A DNA stretch of 64,000 nucleotides from Diprion similis (lineage: Eukaryota > Arthropoda > Insecta > Hymenoptera > Diprionidae): contig NC_060114.1 in the NCBI RefSeq assembly GCF_021155765.1, forward strand, positions 10,569,001-10,633,000, read 5' to 3'. How positions within the stretch are numbered: the stretch's first letter is position 1; each line of letters begins with the position of its first letter. The position numbers and the translations under genes are program-made. Shown one piece after another: positions 49,907-62,000 of this stretch. Below the pieces are notes generated by a model. That model ran no database searches, had not been told where the DNA came from, and was given only the letters and a program-made list of their open reading frames with translations.

Positions 49907-52090
49907 TTGGCGAAAATTTCGACGACTTTGAAAAGTGCTGCAATCAAATTTGTATGGCACTATTCCGACGTAATTTTTAGAGAGAAATCGATTGAGCATA
50001 GTCCCAATACGCTGCGAGCAACGGATCAAAAGTTACAGCCGAAAAACTGGAAATTTTCATCGTCATTTCTCTGCTGTTGGTCCTACGGTCTTTTCCATGT
50101 GTTTTCTGAGTTCCAGGTGGTCGAATTACTCTAGAAAGGGTCATACTAATCGATTCCGGATCAAAAAGTTTTCGGCTCTCAAAATGACCAAAAAAGTAAG
50201 GCTAACCCCTTTGGATTTTTGGCGAAAATTTCGACGACTCTGAAAAGTGCTGCAATCAAATTTGTATGGCACTATTCCGACGTAATTTTTCGAGAGAAAT
50301 CGATTGAGCATAGTCCCAATACGCTGCGAGCAACGGATCAAAAGTTACAGCCGAAAAACTGGAAATTTTCATCGTCATTTCTCTGCTGTTGGTCCTACGG
50401 TCTTTTCCATGTGTTTTCTGAGTTCCTGGTGGTCGAATTACTCTAGAAAGGGTCATACTAATCGATTCCGAATCGAAAAGTTTTCGGCTCCAAAAATGAC
50501 CAAAAAAGTAAGGCTAACCCCTTTGGATTTTTGGCAAAAATTTCGACGACTTTGAAAAGTGCTGCAATCAAATTTGTATGGCACTATTCCGACGTAATTT
50601 TACGAGAGAAATCGATTGAGCATAGTCCCAATACGCTGCGAGCAACGGATCAAAAGTTACAGCCGAAAAACTGGAAATTTTCATCGTCATTTCTCTGCTG
50701 TTGGTCCTACGGTCTTTTCCATGTGTTTTCTGAGTTCCTGGTGGTCGAATTACTCTAGAAAGGGTCATACTAATCGATTTCGAATCGAAAAGTTTTCGGC
50801 TCTCAAAATGACCAAAAAAGTAAGGCTAACCCCTTTGGATTTTTGGCGAAAATTTCGACGACTTTGAAAAGTGCTGCAATCAAATTTGTATGGCACTATT
50901 CCGACGTAATTTTTCGAGAGAAATCGATTGAGCATAGTCCCAATACGCTGCGAGCAACGGATCAAAAGTTACAGCCGAAAAACTGGAAATTTTCATCGTC
51001 ATTTCTCTGCTGTTGGTCCTACGGTCTTTTCCATGTGTTTTCTGAGTTCCAGGTGGTCGAATTACTCTAGAAAGGGTCATACTAATCGATTCCAGATCAA
51101 AAAGTTTTCGGCTCTCAAAATGACCAAAAAAGTAAGGCTAACCCCTTTGGATTTTTGGCGAAAATTTCGACGACTCTGAAAAGTGCTGCAATCAAATTTG
51201 TATGGCACTATTCCGACGTAATTTTTCGAGAGAAATCGATTGAGCATAGTCCCAATACGCTGCGAGCAACGGATCAAAAGTTACAGCCGAAAAACTGGAA
51301 ATTTTCATCGTCATTTCTCTGCTGTTGGTCCTACGGTCTTTTCCATGTGTTTTCTGAGTTCCTGGTGGTCGAATTACTCTAGAAAGGGTCATACTAATCG
51401 ATTCCGAATCGAAAAGTTTTCGGCTCCAAAAATGACCAAAAAAGTAAGGCTAACCCCTTTGGATTTTTGGCAAAAATTTCGACGACTTTGAAAAGTGCTG
51501 CAATCAAATTTGTATGGCACTATTCCGACGTAATTTTACGAGAGAAATCGATTGAGCATAGTCCCAATACGCTGCGAGCAACGGATCAAAAGTTACAGCC
51601 GAAAAACTGGAAATTTTCATCGTCATTTCTCTGCTGTTGGTCCTACGGTCTTTTCCATGTGTTTTCTGAGTTCCTGGTGGTCGAATTACTCTAGAAAGGG
51701 TCATACTAATCGATTCCGAATCGAAAAGTTTTCGGCTCCAAAAATGACCAAAAAAGTAAGGCTAACCCCTTTGGATTTTTGGCGAAAATTTCGACGACTT
51801 TGAGAAGTGCTGCAATCAAATTTGTATGGCACTATTCCGACGTAATTTTTCGAGAGAAATCGATTGAGCATAGTCCCAATACGCTGCGAGCAACGGATCA
51901 AAAGTTACAGCCGAAAAACTGGAAATTTTCATCGTCATTTCTCTGCTGTTGGTCCTACGGTCTTTTCCATGTGTTTTCTGAGTTCCTGGTGGTCGAATTA
52001 CTCTAGAAAGGGTCATACTAATCGATTCCGAATCGAAAAGTTTTCGGCTCCAAAAATGACCAAAAAAGTAAGGCTAACCCCTTTGGATTT

Positions 52091-53650
52091 TTGGCGAAAA
52101 TTTCGACGACTTTGAAAAGTGCTGCAATCAAATTTGTATGGCACTATTCCGACGTAATTTTTCCAGAGAAATCGATTGAGCATAGTCCCAATACGCTGCG
52201 AGCAACGGATCAAAAGTTACAGCCGAAAAACTGGAAATTTTCATCGTCATTTTTCTGCCGTTGGTCCTACGGTCTTTTCCATGTGTTTTCTGAGTTCCTG
52301 GTGGTCGAATTACTCTAGGAAGGGTCATACTAATCGATTCCGAATCGAAAAGTTTTCGGCTCCGAAAATGACCAAAAACGTAAGGCTAACCCCTTTGGAT
52401 TTTTGGCGAAAATTTCGACGACTTTGAAAAGTGCTGCAATCAAATTTGTATGGCACTATTCCGACGTAATTTTTCGAGAGAAATCGATTGAGCATAGTCC
52501 CAATACGCTGCGAGCAACGGATCAAAAGTTACAGCCGAAAAACTGGAAATTTTCATCGTCATTTCTCTGCTGTTGGTCCTACGGTCTTTTCCATGTGTTT
52601 TCTGAGTTCCTGGTGGTCGAATTACTCTAGAAAGGGTCATACTAATCGATTCCGAATCGAAAAGTTTTCGGCTCCAAAAATGACCAAAAAAGTAAGGCTA
52701 ACCCCTTTGGATTTTTGGCGAAAATTTCGACGACTTTGAAAAGTGCTGCAATCAAATTTGTATGGCACTATTCCGACGTAATTTTTAGAGAGAAATCGAT
52801 TGAGCATAGTCCCAATACGCTGCGAGCAACGGATCAAAAGTTACAGCCGAAAAACTGGAAATTTTCATCGTCATTTCTCTGCTGTTGGTCCTACGGTCTT
52901 TTCCATGTGTTTTCTGAGTTCCTGGTGGTCGAATTACTCTAGGAAGGGTCATACTAATCGATTCCGAATCGAAAAGTTTTCGGCTCCAAAAATGACCAAA
53001 AAAGTAAGGCTAACCCCTTTGGATTTTTGGCGAAAATTTCGACGACTTTGAAAAGTGCTGCAATCAAATTTGTATGGCACTATTCCGACGTAATTTTTCG
53101 AGAGAAATCGATTGAGCATAGTCCCAATACGCTGCGAGCAACGGATCAAAAGTTACAGCCGAAAAACTGGAAATTTTCATCGTCATTTCTCTGCTGTTGG
53201 TCCTACGGTCTTTTCCATGTGTTTTCTGAGTTCCTGGTGGTCGAATTACTCAAGAAAGGGTCATACTAATCGATTCCGAATCGAAAAGTTTTCGGCTCTA
53301 AAAATGACCAAAAAAGTAAGGCTAACCCCTTTGGATTTTTGGCGAAAATTTCGACGACTTTGAAAAGTGCTGCAATCAAATTTGTATGGCACTATTCCGA
53401 CGTAATTTTTAGAGAGAAATCGATTGAGCATAGTCCCAATACGCTGCGAGCAACGGATCAAAAAGTACAGCCGAAAAACTGGAAATTTTCATCGTCATTT
53501 CTCTGCTGTTGGTCCTACGGTCTTTTCCATGTGTTTTCTGAGTTCCTGGTGGTCGAATTACTCTAGAAAGGGTCATACTAATCGATTCCGAATCGAAAAG
53601 TTTTCGGCTCCAAAAATGACCAAAAAAGTAAGGCTAACCCCTTTGGATTT
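52091..53650. repeat. five-monomer higher-order repeat, copy 1 (1,560 bp)
   Basis: Five monomers in a fixed order of variants: a ttttccagag plus tttttctgccg unit, two plain units, one with tactcaagaaag, and one with caaaaagtacag. The next 1,560 bp repeat them in the same order. Confidence 0.9.
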
Positions 53651-55210
53651 TTGGCGAAAATTTCGACGACTTTGAAAAGTGCTGCAATCAAATTTGTATG
53701 GCACTATTCCGACGTAATTTTTCCAGAGAAATCGATTGAGCATAGTCCCAATACGCTGCGAGCAACGGATCAAAAGTTACAGCCGAAAAACTGGAAATTT
53801 TCATCGTCATTTTTCTGCCGTTGGTCCTACGGTCTTTTCCATGTGTTTTCTGAGTTCCTGGTGGTCGAATTACTCTAGGAAGGGTCATACTAATCGATTC
53901 CGAATCGAAAAGTTTTCGGCTCCGAAAATGACCAAAAACGTAAGGCTAACCCCTTTGGATTTTTGGCGAAAATTTCGACGACTTTGAAAAGTGCTGCAAT
54001 CAAATTTGTATGGCACTATTCCGACGTAATTTTTCGAGAGAAATCGATTGAGCATAGTCCCAATACGCTGCGAGCAACGGATCAAAAGTTACAGCCGAAA
54101 AACTGGAAATTTTCATCGTCATTTCTCTGCTGTTGGTCCTACGGTCTTTTCCATGTGTTTTCTGAGTTCCTGGTGGTCGAATTACTCTAGAAAGGGTCAT
54201 ACTAATCGATTCCGAATCGAAAAGTTTTCGGCTCCAAAAATGACCAAAAAAGTAAGGCTAACCCCTTTGGATTTTTGGCGAAAATTTCGACGACTTTGAA
54301 AAGTGCTGCAATCAAATTTGTATGGCACTATTCCGACGTAATTTTTAGAGAGAAATCGATTGAGCATAGTCCCAATACGCTGCGAGCAACGGATCAAAAG
54401 TTACAGCCGAAAAACTGGAAATTTTCATCGTCATTTCTCTGCTGTTGGTCCTACGGTCTTTTCCATGTGTTTTCTGAGTTCCTGGTGGTCGAATTACTCT
54501 AGGAAGGGTCATACTAATCGATTCCGAATCGAAAAGTTTTCGGCTCCAAAAATGACCAAAAAAGTAAGGCTAACCCCTTTGGATTTTTGGCGAAAATTTC
54601 GACGACTTTGAAAAGTGCTGCAATCAAATTTGTATGGCACTATTCCGACGTAATTTTTCGAGAGAAATCGATTGAGCATAGTCCCAATACGCTGCGAGCA
54701 ACGGATCAAAAGTTACAGCCGAAAAACTGGAAATTTTCATCGTCATTTCTCTGCTGTTGGTCCTACGGTCTTTTCCATGTGTTTTCTGAGTTCCTGGTGG
54801 TCGAATTACTCAAGAAAGGGTCATACTAATCGATTCCGAATCGAAAAGTTTTCGGCTCTAAAAATGACCAAAAAAGTAAGGCTAACCCCTTTGGATTTTT
54901 GGCGAAAATTTCGACGACTTTGAAAAGTGCTGCAATCAAATTTGTATGGCACTATTCCGACGTAATTTTTAGAGAGAAATCGATTGAGCATAGTCCCAAT
55001 ACGCTGCGAGCAACGGATCAAAAAGTACAGCCGAAAAACTGGAAATTTTCATCGTCATTTCTCTGCTGTTGGTCCTACGGTCTTTTCCATGTGTTTTCTG
55101 AGTTCCTGGTGGTCGAATTACTCTAGAAAGGGTCATACTTATCGATTCCGAATCGAAAAGTTTTCGGCTCCAAAAATGACCAAAAAAGTAAGGCTAACCC
55201 CTTTGGATTT
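53651..55210. repeat. five-monomer higher-order repeat, copy 2 (1,560 bp)
   Basis: By eye, position-by-position reading against the preceding 1,560 bp shows one difference, a to t at 55140. The match breaks after 55,260 where ttccagag is replaced by ttagagag. Confidence 0.9.
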
Positions 55211-57090
55211 TTGGCGAAAATTTCGACGACTTTGAAAAGTGCTGCAATCAAATTTGTATGGCACTATTCCGACGTAATTTTTAGAGAGAAATCGATTGAG
55301 CATAGTCCCAATACGCTGCGAGCAACGGATCAAAAGTTACAGCCGAAAAACTGGAAATTTTCATCGTCATTTCTCTGCTGTTGGTCCTACGGTCTTTTCC
55401 ATGTGTTTTCTGAGTTCCTGGTGGTCGAATTACTCTAGAAAGGGTCATACTAATCGATTCCGAATCGAAAAGTTTTCGGCTCCAAAAATGACCAAAAAAG
55501 TAAGGCTAACCCCTTTGGATTTTTGGCAAAAATTTCGACGACTTTGAAAAGTGCTGCAATCAAATTTGTATGGCACTATTCCGACGTAATTTTACGAGAG
55601 AAATCGATTGAGCATAGTCCCAATACGCTGCGAGCAACGGATCAAAAGTTACAGCCGAAAAACTGGAAATTTTCATCGTCATTTCTCTGCTGTTGGTCCT
55701 ACGGTCTTTTCCATGTGTTTTCTGAGTTCCTGGTGGTCGAATTACTCTAGAAAGGGTCATACTAATCGATTCCGAATCGAAAAGTTTTCGGCTCCAAAAA
55801 TGACCAAAAAAGTAAGGCTAACCCCTTTGGATTTTTGGCGAAAATTTCGACGACTTTGAGAAGTGCTGCAATCAAATTTGTATGGCACTATTCCGACGTA
55901 ATTTTTCGAGAGAAATCGATTGAGCATAGTCCCAATACGCTGCGAGCAACGGATCAAAAGTTACAGCCGAAAAACTGGAAATTTTCATCGTCATTTCTCT
56001 GCTGTTGGTCCTACGGTCTTTTCCATGTGTTTTCTGAGTTCCTGGTGGTCGAATTACTCTAGAAAGGGTCATACTAATCGATTCCGAATCGAAAAGTTTT
56101 CGGCTCCAAAAATGACCAAAAAAGTAAGGCTAACCCCTTTGGATTTTTGGCAAAAATTTCGACGACTTTGAAAAGTGCTGCAATCAAATTTGTATGGCAC
56201 TATTCCGACGTAATTTTACGAGAGAAATCGATTGAGCATAGTCCCAATACGCTGCGAGCAACGGATCAAAAGTTACAGCCGAAAAACTGGAAATTTTCAT
56301 CGTCATTTCTCTGCTGTTGGTCCTACGGTCTTTTCCATGTGTTTTCTGAGTTCCTGGTGGTCGAATTACTCTAGAAAGGGTCATACTAATCGATTCCGAA
56401 TCGAAAAGTTTTCGGCTCTCAAAATGACCAAAAAAGTAAGGCTAACCCCTTTGGATTTTTGGCGAAAATTTCGACGACTCTGAAAAGTGCTGCAATCAAA
56501 TTTGTATGGCACCATTCCGACGGAATCTTTCGAGAGAAATCGATTGAGCATAGTCCCAATACGCTGCGAGCAACGTATCAAAAGTTACAGCCGAAAAACT
56601 GGAAATTTTCATCGTCATTTCTCTGCTGTTGGTCCTACGGTCTTTTCCATGTGTTTTCTGAGTTCCTGGTGGTCGAATTACTCTAGAAAGGGTCATACTA
56701 ATCGAACCCGGATCAAAAAGTTTTCGGCTTCAAAAATGACCAAAAAAGTAAGGCTAACCCCTTTGGATTTTTGGCGAAAATTTCGACGACTTTGAAAAGT
56801 GCTGCAATCAAATTTGTATGGCACTATTCCGACGTGCTTTTTCGAGAGAAATCGATTGAGCATAGTCCCAATACGCTGCGAGCAACGGATCAAAAGTTAC
56901 AGCCGAAAAACTGGAAATTTTTATCGTCATTTCTCTGCTGTTGGTCCTACGGTCTTTTCCATGTGTTTTTTGAGTTCCTGGTGGTCGAATTACTCTAGAA
57001 AGGGTCATACTAATCGATTTCGAATCGAAAAGTTTTCGGCTCTTAAAATGACCAAAAAAGTAAGGCTAACCCCTTTGGATTTTTGGTGAA

Positions 57091-57225
57091 AAGTTTGGTG
57101 ATAAAAATGCATGAACCAATTCCTCCACAAACTGTATCGTCGTGAGTTTGCAAGAGGAATCGACTGGGTGCAATCCGAATACACAGCGAACAACGTATCA
57201 AGAATTACAGCCGAAGAATGAAACA
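57091..57225. repeat. decayed monomer at the right edge
   Basis: After the last clean unit the sequence diverges but still aligns: cgtcgtgagtttgcaagag, gaatcgactgggtgcaatcc, gaatacacagcgaacaacg and atcaagaattacagccgaa. Similarity ends at about 57,225. Confidence 0.8.
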
Positions 57226-58900
57226 TACCTCTTGAATTAATATCGTTGAATTTGGCCGAAATGACTCGCCTTAAACGAATTTTTCTAATTGGTGGACATT
57301 TCATAGTCATAATTATATTCGAAACTGTATTATCCATATGAGTTCACGTGATGGTAACATAAGTTCTTGTCGTCTTCACGTACCCGAAAATTCGGAGAAA
57401 TTTATTCAATTATTATAATAGGATACATGGAATGGGAACGATACAATATCATACATATCATATCTTGCAGAGGTGCAGTACACCCATGCGCAGGTGGAAA
57501 CTTTAACTGTAGTGACAAATTACACTAATTACTGTCTTCTATAATACAACGTATAATATCATTCATATTCTGATTAAGTATATTGCGTAGTCATTTGCGG
57601 GACGCGAGTTGTCAATTTCTTCTCACTAGGGACCGTCTAGGGACGAAAGTGAAGCACTTGTGGACTGCGCATGCGCAAACCTATCTTTACAACACTGACA
57701 ACGAGATGAAATTACTTTCGTCCCGCTAAACTGCTACGCAAAGCTCAACTTTTCATGCACGTGTGATGAAATAGTAGCTTACGTATCAAGGGCGTAAAGA
57801 ACAACTTTTCACCCCGAATGTTGCGCTGTTACATTCTGAGTGAACGTCTGGAAGAGATCCGCGATTCACTGCTTGATTCAGATGAAATGTATATTCACAA
57901 ACCTTGCGATGTCCATGAATGCGAACTCTGTTGTTCGGTTTGTTCAGGATTCTCGTTCAGCACTTTACTCTCTGTGAATTCGATTATTTCGAGGCATGCC
58001 AACTATCGCTACGCGTGATTGAAATAATTCTCTTTACAGAAACACTTCAATTTAAGATACACATTTATTAAAAAATAACAAGTTCTTCTCGATTAGTTCT
58101 TAGTGTTGGGTTTTAACAATCTCTTGTTCACTCTTAAGATTGTTTAATTACAATAGGAATAGGTTTAGTTGCAATAGGAATACGTGAGTTCGAAGTTGCT
58201 GAGTTGCCAAGATTTGTTTGGCTATAGTTTATTTACTCTGCACGTGAATTTGGAATTGATTCTAAGTTTAATTTAGTACTTTGTTTTTAGAGTTCGAATT
58301 TGTAAGATTATCGTATCAAGTCTACAATGATGGGTATGTACTTTTTCTTGTCGACGTTAATTTACGTTCGGCTTTCTGTCTTTCGAGATTTCTGGAAAGA
58401 TGGAAGTAGGAGTTTGAGGAGGAGCTCCGCATTGGTGAGCTGAGTCCTTAGGTAAGTCAGCGCAAGACCATTGGTTTATGAGGGACAAGCATTGCGTAGC
58501 TACGAGTTGGTTCGCGTGATAACAGATGGTATGATGCATGAGAATTATGAATCCAGTAATGTTGTACACTTCGACGGTAACTGTGAGGATCGATATAGAT
58601 CTAAGAACTTATGGTAAGAGTGTGTAAGACGCTGATATCGTAATTGCACGTTCGTAATTAGTAGCGCAGAGAGAACGCTGCTTTAGTTGGGAGTGAGCAG
58701 TCAATAACGATAAAATTTATGTGACGTAATTTATGGATGACCTTTATAAGGACAACCTAAGATAAAATGTTTGTACCGATGTGAAAATGTTAATAAGTCG
58801 GATAAAAATAATCTATCGTCAGGGTAAAAATAGATTGACTTCTTATTTTCTTTTGATTGATTATTGGTCATGTCCTTACTTTATGTTTCAACGATTTCAT
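57226..58900. other. region between the satellite and SUGP1
   Basis: Several short open frames on both strands (57,818-58,018 plus; 58,357-58,569 minus) contain Cys-rich stretches but match no family I know and lack clear splice partners. Confidence 0.5.
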
Positions 58901-58906
58901 TTTATT
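58901..58906 (-). terminator. possible poly(A) signal of SUGP1
   Basis: TTTATT on the plus strand is AATAAA on the minus strand, about 165 nt after the SUGP1 stop. It is a plausible 3'-end signal but was not tested. Confidence 0.35.
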
Positions 58907-59071
58907 CATCATCTAATCTCAACTGCAATTATTTAGAATTGAGAATAATCCACATATATTTTTTTAGATATATATAAAATAACAAGGAATTTTACATACA
59001 GAGAATGTGATTTGTAATGTTATGATATATTCTAATGTCATACAATATTCTCAGTAAATCACTTCTACTAC

Positions 59072-62000
59072 TCAGTAGTATGGCCTTCTGGGATTATTCT
59101 GAAAAAAATAAAAAAAATGAACCAATAAAACAACGAGTATATTGCCAACTTACCAATAAATTTGATTTTACCTCTAAAAAAGAATTACATTGCTAAAGTT
59201 TTACTCACCAAGGGATTAGGCCTGAATCTATACGCCAACATCATCCGCTTACGGTAGGCATCGAACTCGTCATCATCCCGAGAAATTCCATCCGGTCTTT
59301 CAGTCCCGAGGCCTGCGCTATCCAGTCTATTGGTAGCTCTGAATGCAAATATATGATTATAAAAAAAGTAATCAAAACCGGGAACCACGTGATTTGGTAT
59401 AAGAGCTATGAAACGTAGTCGTATTGTTGAGTGTTTGAACAACATACTTGTTAACTGGATCAACTCGCCCGCTTCCTTCACTACCCAAACCTTGGCCCTC
59501 GCTCCAGCCTAGCTTTTGTAGCATTTGGAAACCTAAAAAGAAATGAAAGGGTTAATTATTCCTTAGATGAAATTAACAAAGTTTGTATCATGAAAGTGAT
59601 TTACAACAAGTCATTTCAATATTGGTTATTACATAAAAACAGATAAATCGAAAAAACAATAGATGAAAATTTGAGAGATCGAATATTTGAAGACTGAGAT
59701 ATGCGATTCTACCTACATGGTTGGATCCAAAATTTCATTATTCAAATTGCAAATTTTACTTGTTTCTACTCTTCAATTGCAGTTTTCAGAACATTTGTGT
59801 ACCAAACTTAAATTGAGAAGTTCGTTTAAATAAATTTTTTCGTTTTAATATGACTTACCGATATTGTCTTCTTTTAATTTAAACTCCTTGTAGTCGCTGA
59901 GGTCTGGTTCCTTGCCCTGTTTCACTGCATTGTATTGCTCCATGAATCTCTTTAATTCATCGGGTGGCAAAAAGTCGCCGATATGATGTTTCCCCTCTGC
60001 CTGGGCAGTCAGCTCTTCAGCCCACATTTGAGTCGCAACCATCTCTGCTGACCTTATTTTGTGTTCCCAGGTACCACCCTCCGTTTCTTCGTCACTGTCG
60101 TACTCGTACTTATGCTTACCCTGGGCCTCGAGCCGTTTAACTTCCTCACGCTTTTTGAGCAGGTTTTGGTACAGTAGATTTATCTGCAAATATCAGGGCA
60201 TTATACACTGTGATATAAACTGTACAACAAATTTTCAAAGAAGGAAATTATTGCATTCAAAACAGTCACCTATATAATGCTTCCGGATATTGAACAATGA
60301 AGAAATTAACTCTGTTAGTAAAATAGACTTTTTTCGTATATGTCACGACTGAATCTGCATTTCCTCCATTTGACAAAGTGAAGTAAAATGTTATCTCTTT
60401 AAAAGTACATGAATTATTGTTCAGTACCTGACAGAAATGAATTGATACTATTTACAGTTCCTACCAGTTGAGAATTTACCTTATAGTGATCCTCAGCTTT
60501 TTTCCATTGTTCTTCGCTAAGGTCTGACGTTCCAAATGTTTGTCTGGCATACTGGGCGAGGGCAGGATCACTCCTGCATATTTTAGTGAGCATAGGATTC
60601 ACTTTGCTGGTTGATAATTTAGACGGAGGTATAATCACAGCTGGTTGACCGATCTGTCCCGGTATTGCAATTCCAGGTTGTGGTAATTTTCCAGGAACGT
60701 TGAGTCCCAACTGTGCGGGTCCCATTACGCAACTGGAAACAGCAACCTTGTTGTCAGGGTCACCCCAACGACTTCGCCTTTTTCTTTTGCGCTCTTCTCT
60801 TGAGTCTTCATTGTAGTGATCTGGAATGTAGTGGAAGATTGAAAAATGAATTAAACTGATTAATTTGAGATATTTTGATACAAAATTCAAACGCACTGTA
60901 TTGAGATCCATGTTTCTGGGATTTGTCATGATCCTCGTTATCGCTGAGGGCGTCCTCGGGGGAGTATAGTTCCCCGCCATTGTTTTTACTCTCCTTGCCA
61001 ATTTTTTCAGCTCGGAACTTAGCGACCAACCCCCTGTACTGCAGATACGCTGCACTTTGCTTTTGGTGCAGAAACCTTGATTAAAACAATACTTAAAACT
61101 CTGCCATGTAAAGATATGATCCTAAATAAAATGCAACAGAATATACACATGTATTAAAAACTATTCGTAGGTTTTGTAATTTTAAGATCTAGCCGAATAT
61201 TTATACTGGGATCAGAATATTTCTTCGAAATTAATCGTGACAAGTTCAATAACGCATTCCTTCGGCACCTGTTACACATGGGGGATTATTAAATGTTACA
61301 ACAAACAAATACAGCTACGATTTTGTTGAGCCTATCAATTCTCAGGGATATTGTTCTCGTCATGGCTTATCGTTGATATATCAGTTATATCAGAACATGT
61401 ACGTAGTAGAATACAGATGTGGATGTATCGAGGCTTGGTTTTTGATTTTCACAAAAAGTAAATAAATTACTAGATGATGGTGTATCATATTCTTTCACAA
61501 AATCCGTGATTAATTTGAACGGAAGGAAAATAAATTCACCGAACATGTCGAAACCCAGATCAATACTGATGGTCCGTGTCAAAAGAATAAAGCAGAATAT
61601 GGACGAGAAGTGAATTGAACAAAATGATTACACTTTTTAAAGTTTCAGCGATCTTAGGTAGTCGCGACATTTTGAGAAGGTATGGCATGTAAGGAGTTAA
61701 AACAAGAGGGACACAGAGGCGCGGGTGGGAAATATATGAATTGGGGGCCAGTGAGGACAGTAGTTACCATAGTTTTGGATCTTGAGCGTTCTTCTCGCGG
61801 ACTTCCTGCTCAATTTCGTCGCCGCAATCAGCCACGATGCGTGCCAGCTGCTCGGCCTCTACGGGACACACTTAGAAACTTTTATCAGTAGATGCAGGCT
61901 AAGCAAAACCCAACAAGTCAGTTCGGTCTGACATGATAATTGAGGGGCTCGATGGAAAAGGAAACTGAATCAAGATATACGTTTTTTTCAGGGATGTATA

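Larger units (their letters stand above)
38650..57090. repeat. 312-bp tandem satellite array, about 59 monomers
   Basis: A landmark in each monomer (tttggcgaaaatttcgacga) recurs every 312 bp from about 38,670 to 57,070. There is one 311-bp unit near 43,060 caused by a missing base. Monomers differ by single-base changes at a limited set of sites and show almost no indels. The unit contains TAAGGCTAACCCCTTTGG, CTGCTGTTGGTCCTACGG and TTCTGAGTTCCTGGTGG as further constant parts. Variant sites are linked, defining classes: ctccgaaaa with aaaaacg, ctccaaaaa with aaaaaag, and ctctcaaaatg often with gatttcgaatcg. The array lies between the kinase gene and SUGP1. No spacer, transposon end or gene was found inside. 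Confidence 0.98.

Noticed and set aside
38676..57083. Recurring 66-83 codon open frames on both strands of the satellite
   Set aside because: The unit length is a multiple of three, so any stop-free stretch recurs in phase. Frames exist on both strands at once, each ends within its own unit and none resembles a protein, so they are by-products of copying.
38650..57090. CRISPR-like regular array
   Set aside because: Units are directly adjacent with no unique spacers, in an intron-bearing animal genome.
58357..58569. Minus-strand 70-codon frame, possibly a receptor fragment
   Set aside because: Cys and His residues are scattered without a recognisable motif and no exon partner is visible.
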